Source: an uncultured Bacteroidales bacterium
GTDB taxonomy: Bacteria; Bacteroidota; Bacteroidia; Bacteroidales; UBA932
Reading direction: 5' to 3'
Length of the DNA stretch: 6,245 nt
Assembly (NCBI GenBank): GCA_946415795.1
Contig: CAMKTW010000099.1
Location: 1 to 6,245, forward strand
The translations under genes were made by a program, and so were the position numbers. The notes below the pieces were generated by a model that made no database searches, was not told the DNA's origin, and worked only from the letters and a program-made list of their open reading frames with translations. This document shows positions 1 through 4,885 of the stretch, in pieces; position 1 is the stretch's first letter, and each line of letters opens with the position of its first letter.

Positions 1-518
1 AGCAGCAGGCAGCAAATGAACCAGAATCTGCCGCAGAGCAGCCGGAAAGTAAGGACAGCGGTGCGGAAGATGCTGTAAGGCAGGCGGAAGAACGCGCTGC
101 CGCCGCAGAGGACAAGTACCTGCGCCTGGCAGCGGAATTCGACAACTACCGCCGCCGTACCTCAAAGGAGAAACTGGATCTGGTCAAGAGCGCCGGAGAA
201 GATATCCTCAAGGGGATCCTTCCCGTGCTTGACGATTGTGAAAGGGCCATCGAACAACTTGAAAAAACAGAGGCCAGCACCTTTGAGAAAGAGGGTACAG
301 GCCTGATATATAACAAGTTGAAATCGTACCTGAAAAGTTGCGGACTCGAGGAGATAGAGGTGAAGGGCAAAGAATTCGACACCGACACAGCAGAGGCCGT
401 GGCCCAGATTCCGGCTCCAGAATCCGGCCTGAAGGGCAAGGTGGTGGATGTCGTCCAGAAGGGTTATGCGCTGGGCGGCAAGGTCGTCCGCTTCGCCAAG
501 GTCGTGATAGGGCTTTAG
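1..518 (+). CDS. grpE: GrpE nucleotide exchange factor, 5'-truncated
   Basis: GrpE is the cytoplasmic nucleotide exchange factor of DnaK: it releases ADP so that DnaK can let go of its client. The reading frame is open from base 3 with no start codon, so the N-terminus lies outside the window; 171 residues are visible and the stop is TAG at 516-518. The first 30 or so visible residues are Ala/Glu/Gln-rich and acidic, as in the disordered GrpE tail. Next comes a charged helical stretch with the family pattern YLRLAAEFDNYRRR (visible residues about 39-52) and ILKGILPVLDDCERAI, which forms the long dimerising helix. The C-terminal beta domain ends in the hallmark VVQKGYALGGKVVRFAKV. It lies 12 nt upstream of dnaJ in the same direction, the usual Bacteroidota arrangement. 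Only about 20-40 residues are probably missing. The family assignment is firm. Confidence 0.96.
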   Translation, partial: QQAANEPESAAEQPESKDSGAEDAVRQAEERAAAAEDKYLRLAAEFDNYRRRTSKEKLDLVKSAGEDILKGILPVLDDCERAIEQLEKTEASTFEKEGTGLIYNKLKSYLKSCGLEEIEVKGKEFDTDTAEAVAQIPAPESGLKGKVVDVVQKGYALGGKVVRFAKVVIGL

Positions 519-522
519 GAGG
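517..522 (+). promoter_or_regulatory. Shine-Dalgarno-like AGGAGG deciding the dnaJ start
   Basis: AGGAGG begins inside the grpE TAG stop codon and ends 8 nt before the ATG at 531, an ideal spacing. A TTG at 525 is in the same frame but only 2 nt from the motif, too close to be used, so ATG 531 is the preferred dnaJ start. Bacteroidota genes often lack Shine-Dalgarno sequences, so this strong one is notable and suggests efficient reinitiation after grpE. Confidence 0.6.
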
Positions 523-530
523 GCTTGAAT

Positions 531-1688
531 ATGGCAGAGAAAAGAGATTACTATGAGGTGTTGGGCGTGGAGCGCAACGCCACAGAAGAAGAGATAAAGA
601 AGGCTTACCGCAAGAAGGCCATCCAGTACCACCCCGACAAGAATCCCGGTGACAAGAGCGCCGAGGAGAAGTTCAAGGAGGCGGCGGAGGCCTACGATGT
701 CCTGGGTAACGCAGAAAAGCGTGCCCGTTACGACCGTTACGGCCACGCCGGTGTGAACGGAGCTTCCGGCGGCGGTGCGGGCGGGTTCTCGATGGAGGAT
801 ATCTTCTCGCAATTCGGCGACATCTTCGGTGACGCCTTCGGCGGTGCATTCTCCGGCTTCGGGTTTGGCGGCGGCCGTTCTTCTGCCCGTCGCGTACCCC
901 GCGGAAGCGACATCCGCATCCGCGTCAAACTCCCTCTCAAGGATATCGTTCACGGTGTTGAGAAAACCGTGAAAATCAATAAGATGGTGCAGTGCCCCGA
1001 CTGTCACGGGCGCGGTGCGGCAAGCGAGGCAGACATCAAGATATGCCCCGATTGTAACGGCACCGGTATGGTGACCCGCGTGCAGAAGACCATTCTGGGC
1101 GCGATGCAGACCACATCTCCCTGCCCGCGATGCGGCGGTGAAGGCAAGATTATAACCAACCCCTGCCGTAAGTGCAGTGGTAGCGGCCTTGTAAAGAAAG
1201 CGGAGGAGATCACCTTCAAGATTCCTGCAGGCGTGGCGGAGGGAATGCAGCTTACAATCCAGGGCAAGGGCAACGCTGCCAAGTCCGGCGGCGTGAACGG
1301 CAACCTGCTGGTTGTGATAGAGGAGGAGCGTGATCCCGAGCTGGAGCGCGACGGCAACGATCTGATATACTCTCTGTTCATATCTGTAGCAGATGCCATT
1401 AACGGTTGCGAGGCCCAGATACCGTCGGTGGACGGAATGCTCAAGATCAAGATAGAGCCCGGCACGCAGCCCGGCAAGACCTTGCGTCTGCGCGGTAAAG
1501 GTGTTCCCGATGTAAACGGCTATGGCACAGGCGATTTGCTGGTAATTGTCCAAGTCTGGATCCCCAAGAGAATCTCCAAGGAAGAGCGTGCTATGGTGGA
1601 GAAGCTTGGCCAAAGCGAGAACTTCAAGGCCAAACCCACACAGGATGAGAAGAGTTTCTTCAACCGCATCCGCAATATGTTCAAATAG
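531..1688 (+). CDS. dnaJ: Chaperone DnaJ (type I Hsp40)
   Basis: DnaJ delivers unfolded proteins to DnaK and stimulates its ATPase in the cytoplasm. The 385-residue protein has every type I element in order. The J domain spans residues about 5-70, with the essential HPD at 34-36 (context YHPDKNPG). A Gly/Phe-rich linker covers about 76-115. The zinc-binding region has four CxxCxGxG repeats: CPDCHGRG with Cys155/158, CPDCNGTG with Cys172/175, CPRCGGEG with Cys198/201 and CRKCSGSG with Cys212/215. All eight zinc cysteines are intact. C-terminal substrate-binding beta domains follow, including the stretch VVIEEERDPELERDGNDL, and the protein ends in FFNRIRNMFK. The length is normal for the family. 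The start is ATG 531, set by the AGGAGG at 517-522. It is probably co-transcribed with grpE upstream and the M23 peptidase 3 nt downstream. No CIRCE-like operator is visible inside the window; any operon promoter lies upstream of it. Confidence 0.98.
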   Translation: MAEKRDYYEVLGVERNATEEEIKKAYRKKAIQYHPDKNPGDKSAEEKFKEAAEAYDVLGNAEKRARYDRYGHAGVNGASGGGAGGFSMEDIFSQFGDIFGDAFGGAFSGFGFGGGRSSARRVPRGSDIRIRVKLPLKDIVHGVEKTVKINKMVQCPDCHGRGAASEADIKICPDCNGTGMVTRVQKTILGAMQTTSPCPRCGGEGKIITNPCRKCSGSGLVKKAEEITFKIPAGVAEGMQLTIQGKGNAAKSGGVNGNLLVVIEEERDPELERDGNDLIYSLFISVADAINGCEAQIPSVDGMLKIKIEPGTQPGKTLRLRGKGVPDVNGYGTGDLLVIVQVWIPKRISKEERAMVEKLGQSENFKAKPTQDEKSFFNRIRNMFK

Positions 1689-1691
1689 CGT

Positions 1692-3371
1692 ATGAAGCGG
1701 CTGTTATCGATATTGTCGCTGCTGTGTCTCTGTGCCGTCGCTTTCGCACAGAAGTATGGTTATGGCTGGCCTATGGATCTGCAGCCGGCTTCCCTCTCCA
1801 GCACTTACGGAGAGCTTCGCAGGAATCACTTCCACGCAGGGCTGGACTGGCGCACGGGAGGTCGTTCCGGTGTTCCCCTGCACGCCATCAAAGAGGGGTA
1901 TGTGTGCCGCGTCTCTGTTTCGCCGACCGGTTATGGCAATGCCGTTTATATCCAGCATCCCGACGGCACGATGTCGGTTTACGGCCATATGGAGCGCTTT
2001 CGCGGCGATATCGCGGCAGCGGTGAAGGAAGAACAGTACCGTCAGAAATGTTTCAAGGTTGTTTTTGAACCAGATCCTTCCCGGTTCCCGCTGGAAAAGG
2101 GAGAGGTTTTCGGCTGGTCGGGCAACACCGGTTCTTCCGGCGGCCCGCATCTGCATATGGAGATCCGCAAGGACGGCGACAATCTCCCTGTCAATTATCT
2201 CTCGGACGGAACTTATCCTATCAAGGATACCAGGCCTCCGGTAATAAGCAGGGTAGGGTTCTATGCTTTTGAGGATTCATCTGCAATTCCGGTGGTCCGC
2301 CGGCTGGGGATGATCTCTTCTCCTGAAAAGTACAAAGGGACGGTGCAAGTCAGCAGCAAGTTTTATGTTGCCGTAGATGCCACCGACCGTCTGGACGATG
2401 CCTCAGGCAAGATGGCCGTGGAGCGCTACAGGGTGTACCTTGATTCAGAGAAGGTGTTTGACTTTCAGGTGGGTGACGTTCCCTACAGTGAAGGGCGGTA
2501 CTATTCGTGCCTTGTTCAGCAGGGCGAGAGCGGCCACGACCTTCTAAAGACGTGGTGCCCTCCCAACAACGGCCTCCTTTATAAGATAGATGCTGTGGAC
2601 GACGGCATAATAACACTTGAAGACGATGCGGTTCACGCACTCAAGATAGTAGTGGCTGACTGCTTCGGGAATGCCAGCAGTTGCTCTTTCCAGGTTAAGC
2701 GGGATGCCTCTCTGCGGGTTTATGAACCTTCCGACACTGTCGGCAAGGTGGCGGCGCTCTGGTATGCCCCCACAATATATTCCCGTGACGGGATGACAAT
2801 GATGATAGAGCCCGCGTCGCTGAACGCATCGGCCTATGTCGCGTGTGAGAAGGTGGCAAAGTCATCCCCCTCAACCGGACGCTATTCCGATACCTGGCGT
2901 ATCGGAGACGAGGACGTGTATCTGCAGAATCGTTTGCGTCTGCGTCTGGACACCTCGCTGGTGCCGGACGATTTGAAGGATAAGGCCTACATCGCCGGCG
3001 TGGATAAGAAAGGCGGGCAGTATTATGCCGGCAACACCGTCGTGGATGGCGGGTTGCAGACCTCCTGCCGTTTCGGAACCTATTTTGTCGCAGTGGACAA
3101 TACGGCGCCTACGCTGTCTCCAAGGGTGCAGGACGGATCTTCTCTCCCCGCCAGCGGCCGCTTCTCCATCGAGGCGGCGGATTCAGGCTCCGGTGTGGAC
3201 CAGTTTGACGTGCAGATGGACGGCGAGTGGATCCTGTCGCAATATGTGGGCGGCCGTATCCAGGTTTATCCCGACGAGAGACATCGCACCGGTGGGCGTC
3301 ACACCGTTTTTGTCTCCGCCACGGACCATTGCGGCAACACCTCTTCCGTAGAGTTTAAGGTAATCTATTAG
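1692..3371 (+). CDS. Secreted M23 family zinc metallopeptidase
   Basis: This 559-residue protein is a LytM/lysostaphin-type endopeptidase expected to cut peptide bridges in periplasmic peptidoglycan. Residues 1-19 form a signal peptide: Lys-Arg, a Leu-rich core, and a probable cut after AFA before Gln20. The M23 domain spans about 30-160. It holds the HxxxD motif (His48, Asp52, in NHFHAGLDW), a YGH motif with His99, and HxH at His153/His155 (GGPHLHMEI). By family analogy His48, Asp52 and His155 bind zinc and His99/His153 are catalytic, so an active enzyme is expected. An insertion of about 40 residues lies between YGH and the GNTGSSGGPHLH segment. The rest is beta-rich; residues about 468-559 look like an Ig-like module (VDNTAP start, TGGRHTVFVSATDHCGN). 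The start lies 3 nt after the dnaJ stop, suggesting translation coupled to the chaperone operon. The substrate and any stress role are inference. Confidence 0.92.
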   Translation: MKRLLSILSLLCLCAVAFAQKYGYGWPMDLQPASLSSTYGELRRNHFHAGLDWRTGGRSGVPLHAIKEGYVCRVSVSPTGYGNAVYIQHPDGTMSVYGHMERFRGDIAAAVKEEQYRQKCFKVVFEPDPSRFPLEKGEVFGWSGNTGSSGGPHLHMEIRKDGDNLPVNYLSDGTYPIKDTRPPVISRVGFYAFEDSSAIPVVRRLGMISSPEKYKGTVQVSSKFYVAVDATDRLDDASGKMAVERYRVYLDSEKVFDFQVGDVPYSEGRYYSCLVQQGESGHDLLKTWCPPNNGLLYKIDAVDDGIITLEDDAVHALKIVVADCFGNASSCSFQVKRDASLRVYEPSDTVGKVAALWYAPTIYSRDGMTMMIEPASLNASAYVACEKVAKSSPSTGRYSDTWRIGDEDVYLQNRLRLRLDTSLVPDDLKDKAYIAGVDKKGGQYYAGNTVVDGGLQTSCRFGTYFVAVDNTAPTLSPRVQDGSSLPASGRFSIEAADSGSGVDQFDVQMDGEWILSQYVGGRIQVYPDERHRTGGRHTVFVSATDHCGNTSSVEFKVIY

Positions 3372-3393
3372 CTGCAAATTTTTTGCATTCAGA

Positions 3394-3424
3394 TTTGGCG
3401 TAATAAAAATTATTTCTATCTTTG
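3394..3424 (+). promoter_or_regulatory. Bacteroidota-type promoter for rplS
   Basis: A -33 element TTTG (3394-3397) is followed after 19 nt by TATCTTTG (3417-3424), a perfect match to the Bacteroidota -7 consensus TAnnTTTG. Transcription should begin near 3430, giving a leader of about 65 nt before rplS. This separates rplS, and possibly the tRNA behind it, from the chaperone operon. No clear terminator is seen between the peptidase stop and this promoter, only a small AT-rich hairpin (TGCAAA 3373-3378 with TTTGCA 3382-3387). Confidence 0.8.
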
Positions 3425-3447
3425 CAGTCCCAAAATAGAGCAACCTC

Positions 3448-3473
3448 TTGCGTGAATGGCTTTCAAGCCGCAA
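3448..3473 (+). promoter_or_regulatory. Small hairpin in the rplS 5' leader
   Basis: TTGC (3448-3451) can pair with GCAA (3470-3473). Inside it GGCT (3458-3461) pairs with AGCC (3466-3469) around a TTCA loop, leaving a 6-nt bulge on the left. It sits in the transcribed leader 22 nt before the rplS start. Ribosomal protein leaders that bind their own product are known in many bacteria. Whether this weak hairpin is one cannot be told from a single sequence. Confidence 0.25.
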
Positions 3474-3495
3474 TGTTGCAGTTAATTAAGAAGAA

Positions 3496-3867
3496 ATGGA
3501 TTTACTTAAAGTAGCACAGGACGCATTGGCACAGGAGCCTAAGGAGTTCCCCAACTTCAAGGCAGGTGACACCGTTACCGTCACTTACATCATCAAGGAG
3601 GAGAACAAAGAGCGTCAGCAGAAGTTCCGTGGCGTGGTCATTCAACGTCGCGGTGCAGGTATGACTCAGACTTTCACTGTCCGTAAAATATCCAATGGCG
3701 TAGGCGTAGAGAGGATTTTCCCGCTCGCATCTCCGTTCATTGACTCTATAGAGGTTAACAAGGTTGGTAAAGTACGTCGCGCGCGTATATTCTACCTCCG
3801 TAACCTCACCGGCAAGAAAGCCCGTATCAAAGAGAAAAAGTTCAACGCTCCTGCAAAGGCAGAGTAG
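3496..3867 (+). CDS. rplS: 50S ribosomal protein bL19
   Basis: bL19 sits at the interface of the large and small ribosomal subunits and is part of the core ribosome. The 123-residue product matches the family along its length: an N-terminal helix, then FKAGDTVTVTYIIKEENKER, the hallmark RQQKFRGVVIQRRGAGM, FTVRKISNGVGVERIFPL, ASPFIDSIEVNKVGKVRRAR and IFYLRNLTGKKARIKEK. A short Ala/Lys tail makes it slightly longer than the usual ~115 residues. The protein is strongly basic, as expected for an rRNA binder. The start ATG 3496 has an A-rich upstream region (TTAATTAAGAAGAA) rather than a strict Shine-Dalgarno, which fits Bacteroidota initiation. A consensus promoter lies at 3394-3424. No terminator separates it from the tRNA-Arg gene 18 nt downstream. 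Confidence 0.98.
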   Translation: MDLLKVAQDALAQEPKEFPNFKAGDTVTVTYIIKEENKERQQKFRGVVIQRRGAGMTQTFTVRKISNGVGVERIFPLASPFIDSIEVNKVGKVRRARIFYLRNLTGKKARIKEKKFNAPAKAE

Positions 3868-3885
3868 CATTGAGCTTTTAACAAC

Positions 3886-3959
3886 GGCCGCGTAGCTCAA
3901 CTGAATAGAGCACTTGACTACGGATCAAGAGGTTTTGGGTTTGAACCCCAACGTGGTCA
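3886..3959 (+). tRNA. tRNA-Arg, anticodon ACG
   Basis: A full 74-nt cloverleaf can be drawn. The 7-bp acceptor stem pairs GGCCGCG with CGTGGTC (3952-3958), with two G-U pairs. The D stem is GCTC/GAGC (3895-3898, 3908-3911), the anticodon stem CTTGA/TCAAG (3913-3917, 3925-3929) with loop CTACGGA, and the T stem TTGGG/CCCAA (3935-3939, 3947-3951). The anticodon ACG is at 3920-3922; A34 should be deaminated to inosine by TadA to read CGU, CGC and CGA. A20, a known arginine identity base, is present (3905), and the discriminator is A73 (3959). CCA is not encoded. The D loop has A at position 19 and the T loop has T at position 56, so the usual G19-C56 elbow pair is replaced by a matched A19-U56. 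The gene starts 18 nt after the rplS stop and is closed by a strong terminator. Confidence 0.95.
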
Positions 3960-3997
3960 CACGAAAAAAGTCGCTTAACTGCGACTTTTTTTGTGTG
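3958..3997 (+). terminator. Intrinsic terminator after tRNA-Arg
   Basis: AAAAAAGTCGC (3964-3974) pairs perfectly with GCGACTTTTTT (3981-3991) around the loop TTAACT. The stem can be extended outward by CACAC/GTGTG (3958-3962, 3993-3997), which would include the last two tRNA bases. The T tract follows a GC-rich stem core, so it should end transcripts on the + strand. With A's on the other side it could also work on the - strand. Confidence 0.88.
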
Positions 3998-4030
3998 CCC
4001 ACGTGACGTGGTCCCTATTTCAAGGGGGCT

Positions 4031-4047
4031 CCGCCCCCTGCGACCCC
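4031..4047. repeat. GC-rich direct repeat, copy 1
   Basis: CCGCCCCCTGCGACCCC is exactly repeated at 4186-4202, 155 nt downstream. The similarity continues imperfectly for about 70 nt, through a GCGCCG block and a terminator-like end to CCACG. Both copies therefore look like versions of one module: GC-rich hairpin, T tract, CCACGT. Confidence 0.7.
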
Positions 4048-4064
4048 TGCGTCGCAGGGCGCCG

Positions 4065-4083
4065 GCCGCTGAAGCGGCTTTTT
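4065..4083 (+). terminator. Terminator-like hairpin inside the palindromic element
   Basis: GCCGC (4065-4069) pairs with GCGGC (4074-4078) across a TGAA loop and is followed by five Ts (4079-4083). It has the form of a compact intrinsic terminator on the + strand, about 75 nt past the strong tRNA terminator, where it could act as a backup. Confidence 0.55.
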
Positions 4084-4103
4084 CGTTTAACGAGACCACG
4101 TCG

Positions 4104-4119
4104 GGGTTCTGGCGAACCC
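4104..4119. repeat. Short perfect hairpin GGGTTC/GAACCC
   Basis: GGGTTC (4104-4109) and GAACCC (4114-4119) pair around a TGGC loop, directly outside the right end of the 98-nt palindromic element. No T tract follows. It may belong to the same structured unit. Confidence 0.4.
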
Positions 4120-4127
4120 TATGTTTG
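4120..4127 (+). promoter_or_regulatory. Orphan -7-like box TATGTTTG
   Basis: TATGTTTG fits the Bacteroidota -7 consensus TAnnTTTG exactly, but no TTG lies 19-21 nt upstream, so it is at best half a promoter. A transcript from it would begin near 4133, pass the palindrome at 4143-4160 and meet the terminator-like hairpin at 4215-4242, giving an RNA of about 110 nt. An 8-base motif with two free positions will also occur by chance. Confidence 0.2.
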
Positions 4128-4142
4128 ACCCAACCCCCACAC

Positions 4143-4160
4143 CCCCTTCCCTGGAAGGGG
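4143..4160. repeat. Perfect palindrome with 8-bp arms
   Basis: CCCCTTCC (4143-4150) and GGAAGGGG (4153-4160) flank a CT centre; as RNA it would form a 7-bp stem with a CCTG loop. C-rich sequence precedes it. It has no T tract and looks like part of the repeated intergenic modules rather than a terminator. Confidence 0.55.
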
Positions 4161-4185
4161 CTTGCAAGTCGTCTGGAGCTTTATT

Positions 4186-4254
4186 CCGCCCCCTGCGACC
4201 CCCGCGGCGCATAGCGCCGATTCGCTTAACGGCGACTTTTTTATGCAACCACGT
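4186..4254. repeat. GC-rich module, copy 2
   Basis: This block starts with the same 17 bases as 4031-4047 and then runs through CGGCGC/GCGCCG (4205-4210, 4214-4219, loop ATA), a terminator-like end and ACCACGT (4248-4254). Its tail TTCGCTTAAC, one base, GCGACTTTTTT closely matches the loop and right arm of the tRNA terminator at 3972-3991. The block thus appears to combine sequences seen in both upstream units, which suggests duplication and drift. Confidence 0.55.
4215..4242 (+). terminator. Degenerate copy of the tRNA terminator
   Basis: CGCCG (4215-4219) can pair with CGGCG (4230-4234), followed by AC and six Ts (4237-4242). The segment resembles the tRNA terminator (loop TTAAC, right arm GCGACTTTTTT), but the original left arm GTCGC has changed to TTCGC and a new upstream CGCCG supplies the stem. 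Confidence 0.5.
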
Positions 4255-4328
4255 GCCGTGTGTGGAACGTCGTCTTCGATTCGGGCAATGTCTGCAGAGA
4301 CTATGTGCGTCGCGCCAGACCGCTCAGC

Positions 4329-4404
4329 GCAGACACCTCCGCTTGCAATGCTTTCCGGGCAAAAATCTGCCCCTGAAAGCATTCAAGCTACGGTATTTGT
4401 CTGC
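4329..4404. ncRNA. Candidate structured RNA: 76-nt hairpin, 26 base pairs
   Basis: Four helices stack into one arm. GCAGACA (4329-4335) pairs with TGTCTGC (4398-4404). GCTTG (4341-4345) pairs with CAAGC (4384-4388). AATGCTTTC (4347-4355) pairs with GAAAGCATT (4375-4383) after a single bulged C. GGGCA (4357-4361) pairs with TGCCC (4368-4372) around the loop AAAATC. This far exceeds chance for a local structure. There is no T tract, so it is not a plain terminator. No promoter is recognised on either strand and I match it to no RNA family I know. It could equally be a DNA cruciform, a mobile-element end or an RNA, and the strand is undetermined. Confidence 0.5.
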
Positions 4405-4427
4405 ACCTTGCTCTGTCGCCGGCGGTC

Positions 4428-4569
4428 CTGCCAAAGCGCCCCTAAGGTTTTTTATGGGCTCCAAGAAACTTTGGCGGGAGCGCAACCTTTTTCCTTCTTA
4501 AAGTCCTGGTGACGAGCACTGCCGCACGGGACGGGTAGGACATTCGCGAATCTCGTAGCGCTTTGGCGG
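4428..4569. repeat. Inverted repeat with two possible partners
   Basis: CTGCCAAAGCGC (4428-4439) is complementary to GCGCTTTGGCGG (4558-4569) over 12 positions with one G-U, and also to CTTTGGCGG (4469-4477) over 9 positions. The two pairings exclude each other. The intervening sequence holds GCTCC/GGAGC (4458-4462, 4477-4481), AAGGTT/AACCTT (4444-4449, 4484-4489) and the palindrome ATTCGCGAAT (4542-4551). An exact 10-base match within 1 kb can arise by chance, so this is suggestive only. Confidence 0.3.
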
Positions 4570-4698
4570 TACAGGGATACGAGGTGTGGAGAGTCTTGCA
4601 GAAATTGCCTGGCCTGACTAAGGACAAGTATTGATATGAAAAACACCGGCCACCCCGGAAACCTGCTGGGAGGCCCCAGTTGATATACTACGTGGTCA

Positions 4699-4774
4699 GT
4701 CGGGACAATTTACCCCGACCTGCCACGGAAAACCACGCCAGAATAACTTCCGTATGATTCTGTTGTGGCAGGTC
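4699..4774. repeat. Nested inverted repeat with overlapping alternative hairpins
   Basis: GACCTGCCAC (4717-4726) and GTGGCAGGTC (4765-4774) are exact 10-bp inverted repeats 38 nt apart. Inside, CAGAAT (4739-4744) pairs with ATTCTG (4757-4762). Just upstream, GTCGGG (4699-4704) pairs with CCCGAC (4714-4719), sharing three bases with the large stem, so the two folds compete. The sequence after the stem (TTATTT) is only mildly T-rich. It could be an attenuator-like leader, a regulator-binding palindrome or a recombination site. Confidence 0.45.
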
Positions 4775-4788
4775 TTATTTACAGGGTG

Positions 4789-4820
4789 TTTGCCTTTTCC
4801 GTAAAATATGCGTACCTTGA
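4789..4820 (+). promoter_or_regulatory. Possible promoter for the peptide-lipoprotein genes
   Basis: TTTG (4789-4792) is followed after exactly 20 nt by TACCTTGA (4813-4820), an imperfect version of TAnnTTTG. The spacing is right, but the last two bases of the -7 box do not match. If real, transcription would start near 4826 and give a leader of about 215 nt that contains the G10 tract and the hairpin at 4932-4985. It is the best promoter candidate between 4580 and 5041. Confidence 0.35.
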
Positions 4821-4885
4821 ACCGGATAGTTACGATTCTATGACTTTAGTGCCATCCATAGATTCTTTTACCGCCCCTAGGTCGT

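Larger units (their letters stand above)
4005..4102. repeat. 98-nt palindromic element with 9-bp terminal inverted repeats
   Basis: GACGTGGTC (4005-4013) and GACCACGTC (4094-4102) are exact inverted repeats. Between them lie AGGGGGC/GCCCCCT (4023-4029, 4033-4039, loop TCC), CCCTGCGAC/GTCGCAGGG (4036-4044, 4051-4059) and GCCGC/GCGGC with a T5 tract (4065-4083). The first two hairpins overlap by 4 nt, so they exclude each other. The core ACGTGGTC also ends the tRNA-Arg acceptor region (3951-3958) and recurs at 4690-4697. The layout resembles a REP- or MITE-type intergenic element. No transposase is present, and no target-site duplication could be identified. Confidence 0.45.

Noticed and set aside
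525..530. TTG start for dnaJ two codons upstream of ATG 531
   Set aside because: The AGGAGG is only 2 nt away, too close for initiation, and DnaJ proteins normally begin close to the KRDYYEVLG motif, as with ATG 531.
162..1613. 483-codon open frame on the - strand opposite grpE and dnaJ
   Set aside because: It is antisense to two certain genes, its translation is rich in Leu, Ala and His without family motifs, and high-GC coding sequence often leaves such open shadows.
4121..4512. Open frames of 126 and 116 codons on the + strand in the intergenic region
   Set aside because: They overlap each other and run straight through terminator-like hairpins and palindromes. Their translations are Pro/Cys/Arg-rich with no recognisable domain, and no plausible start context is seen.
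4260..4640. RNase P RNA, tmRNA, SRP RNA or 6S RNA
   Set aside because: I looked on both strands for their conserved cores (for example the GAGGAAAGTCC start of RNase P RNA and the SRP tetraloop region) and did not find them.
4442..4646. Two overlapping 61-64 codon frames on the - strand
   Set aside because: Both cover the same bases in different frames, contain no motif and lie in a region better explained by repeats and structure.
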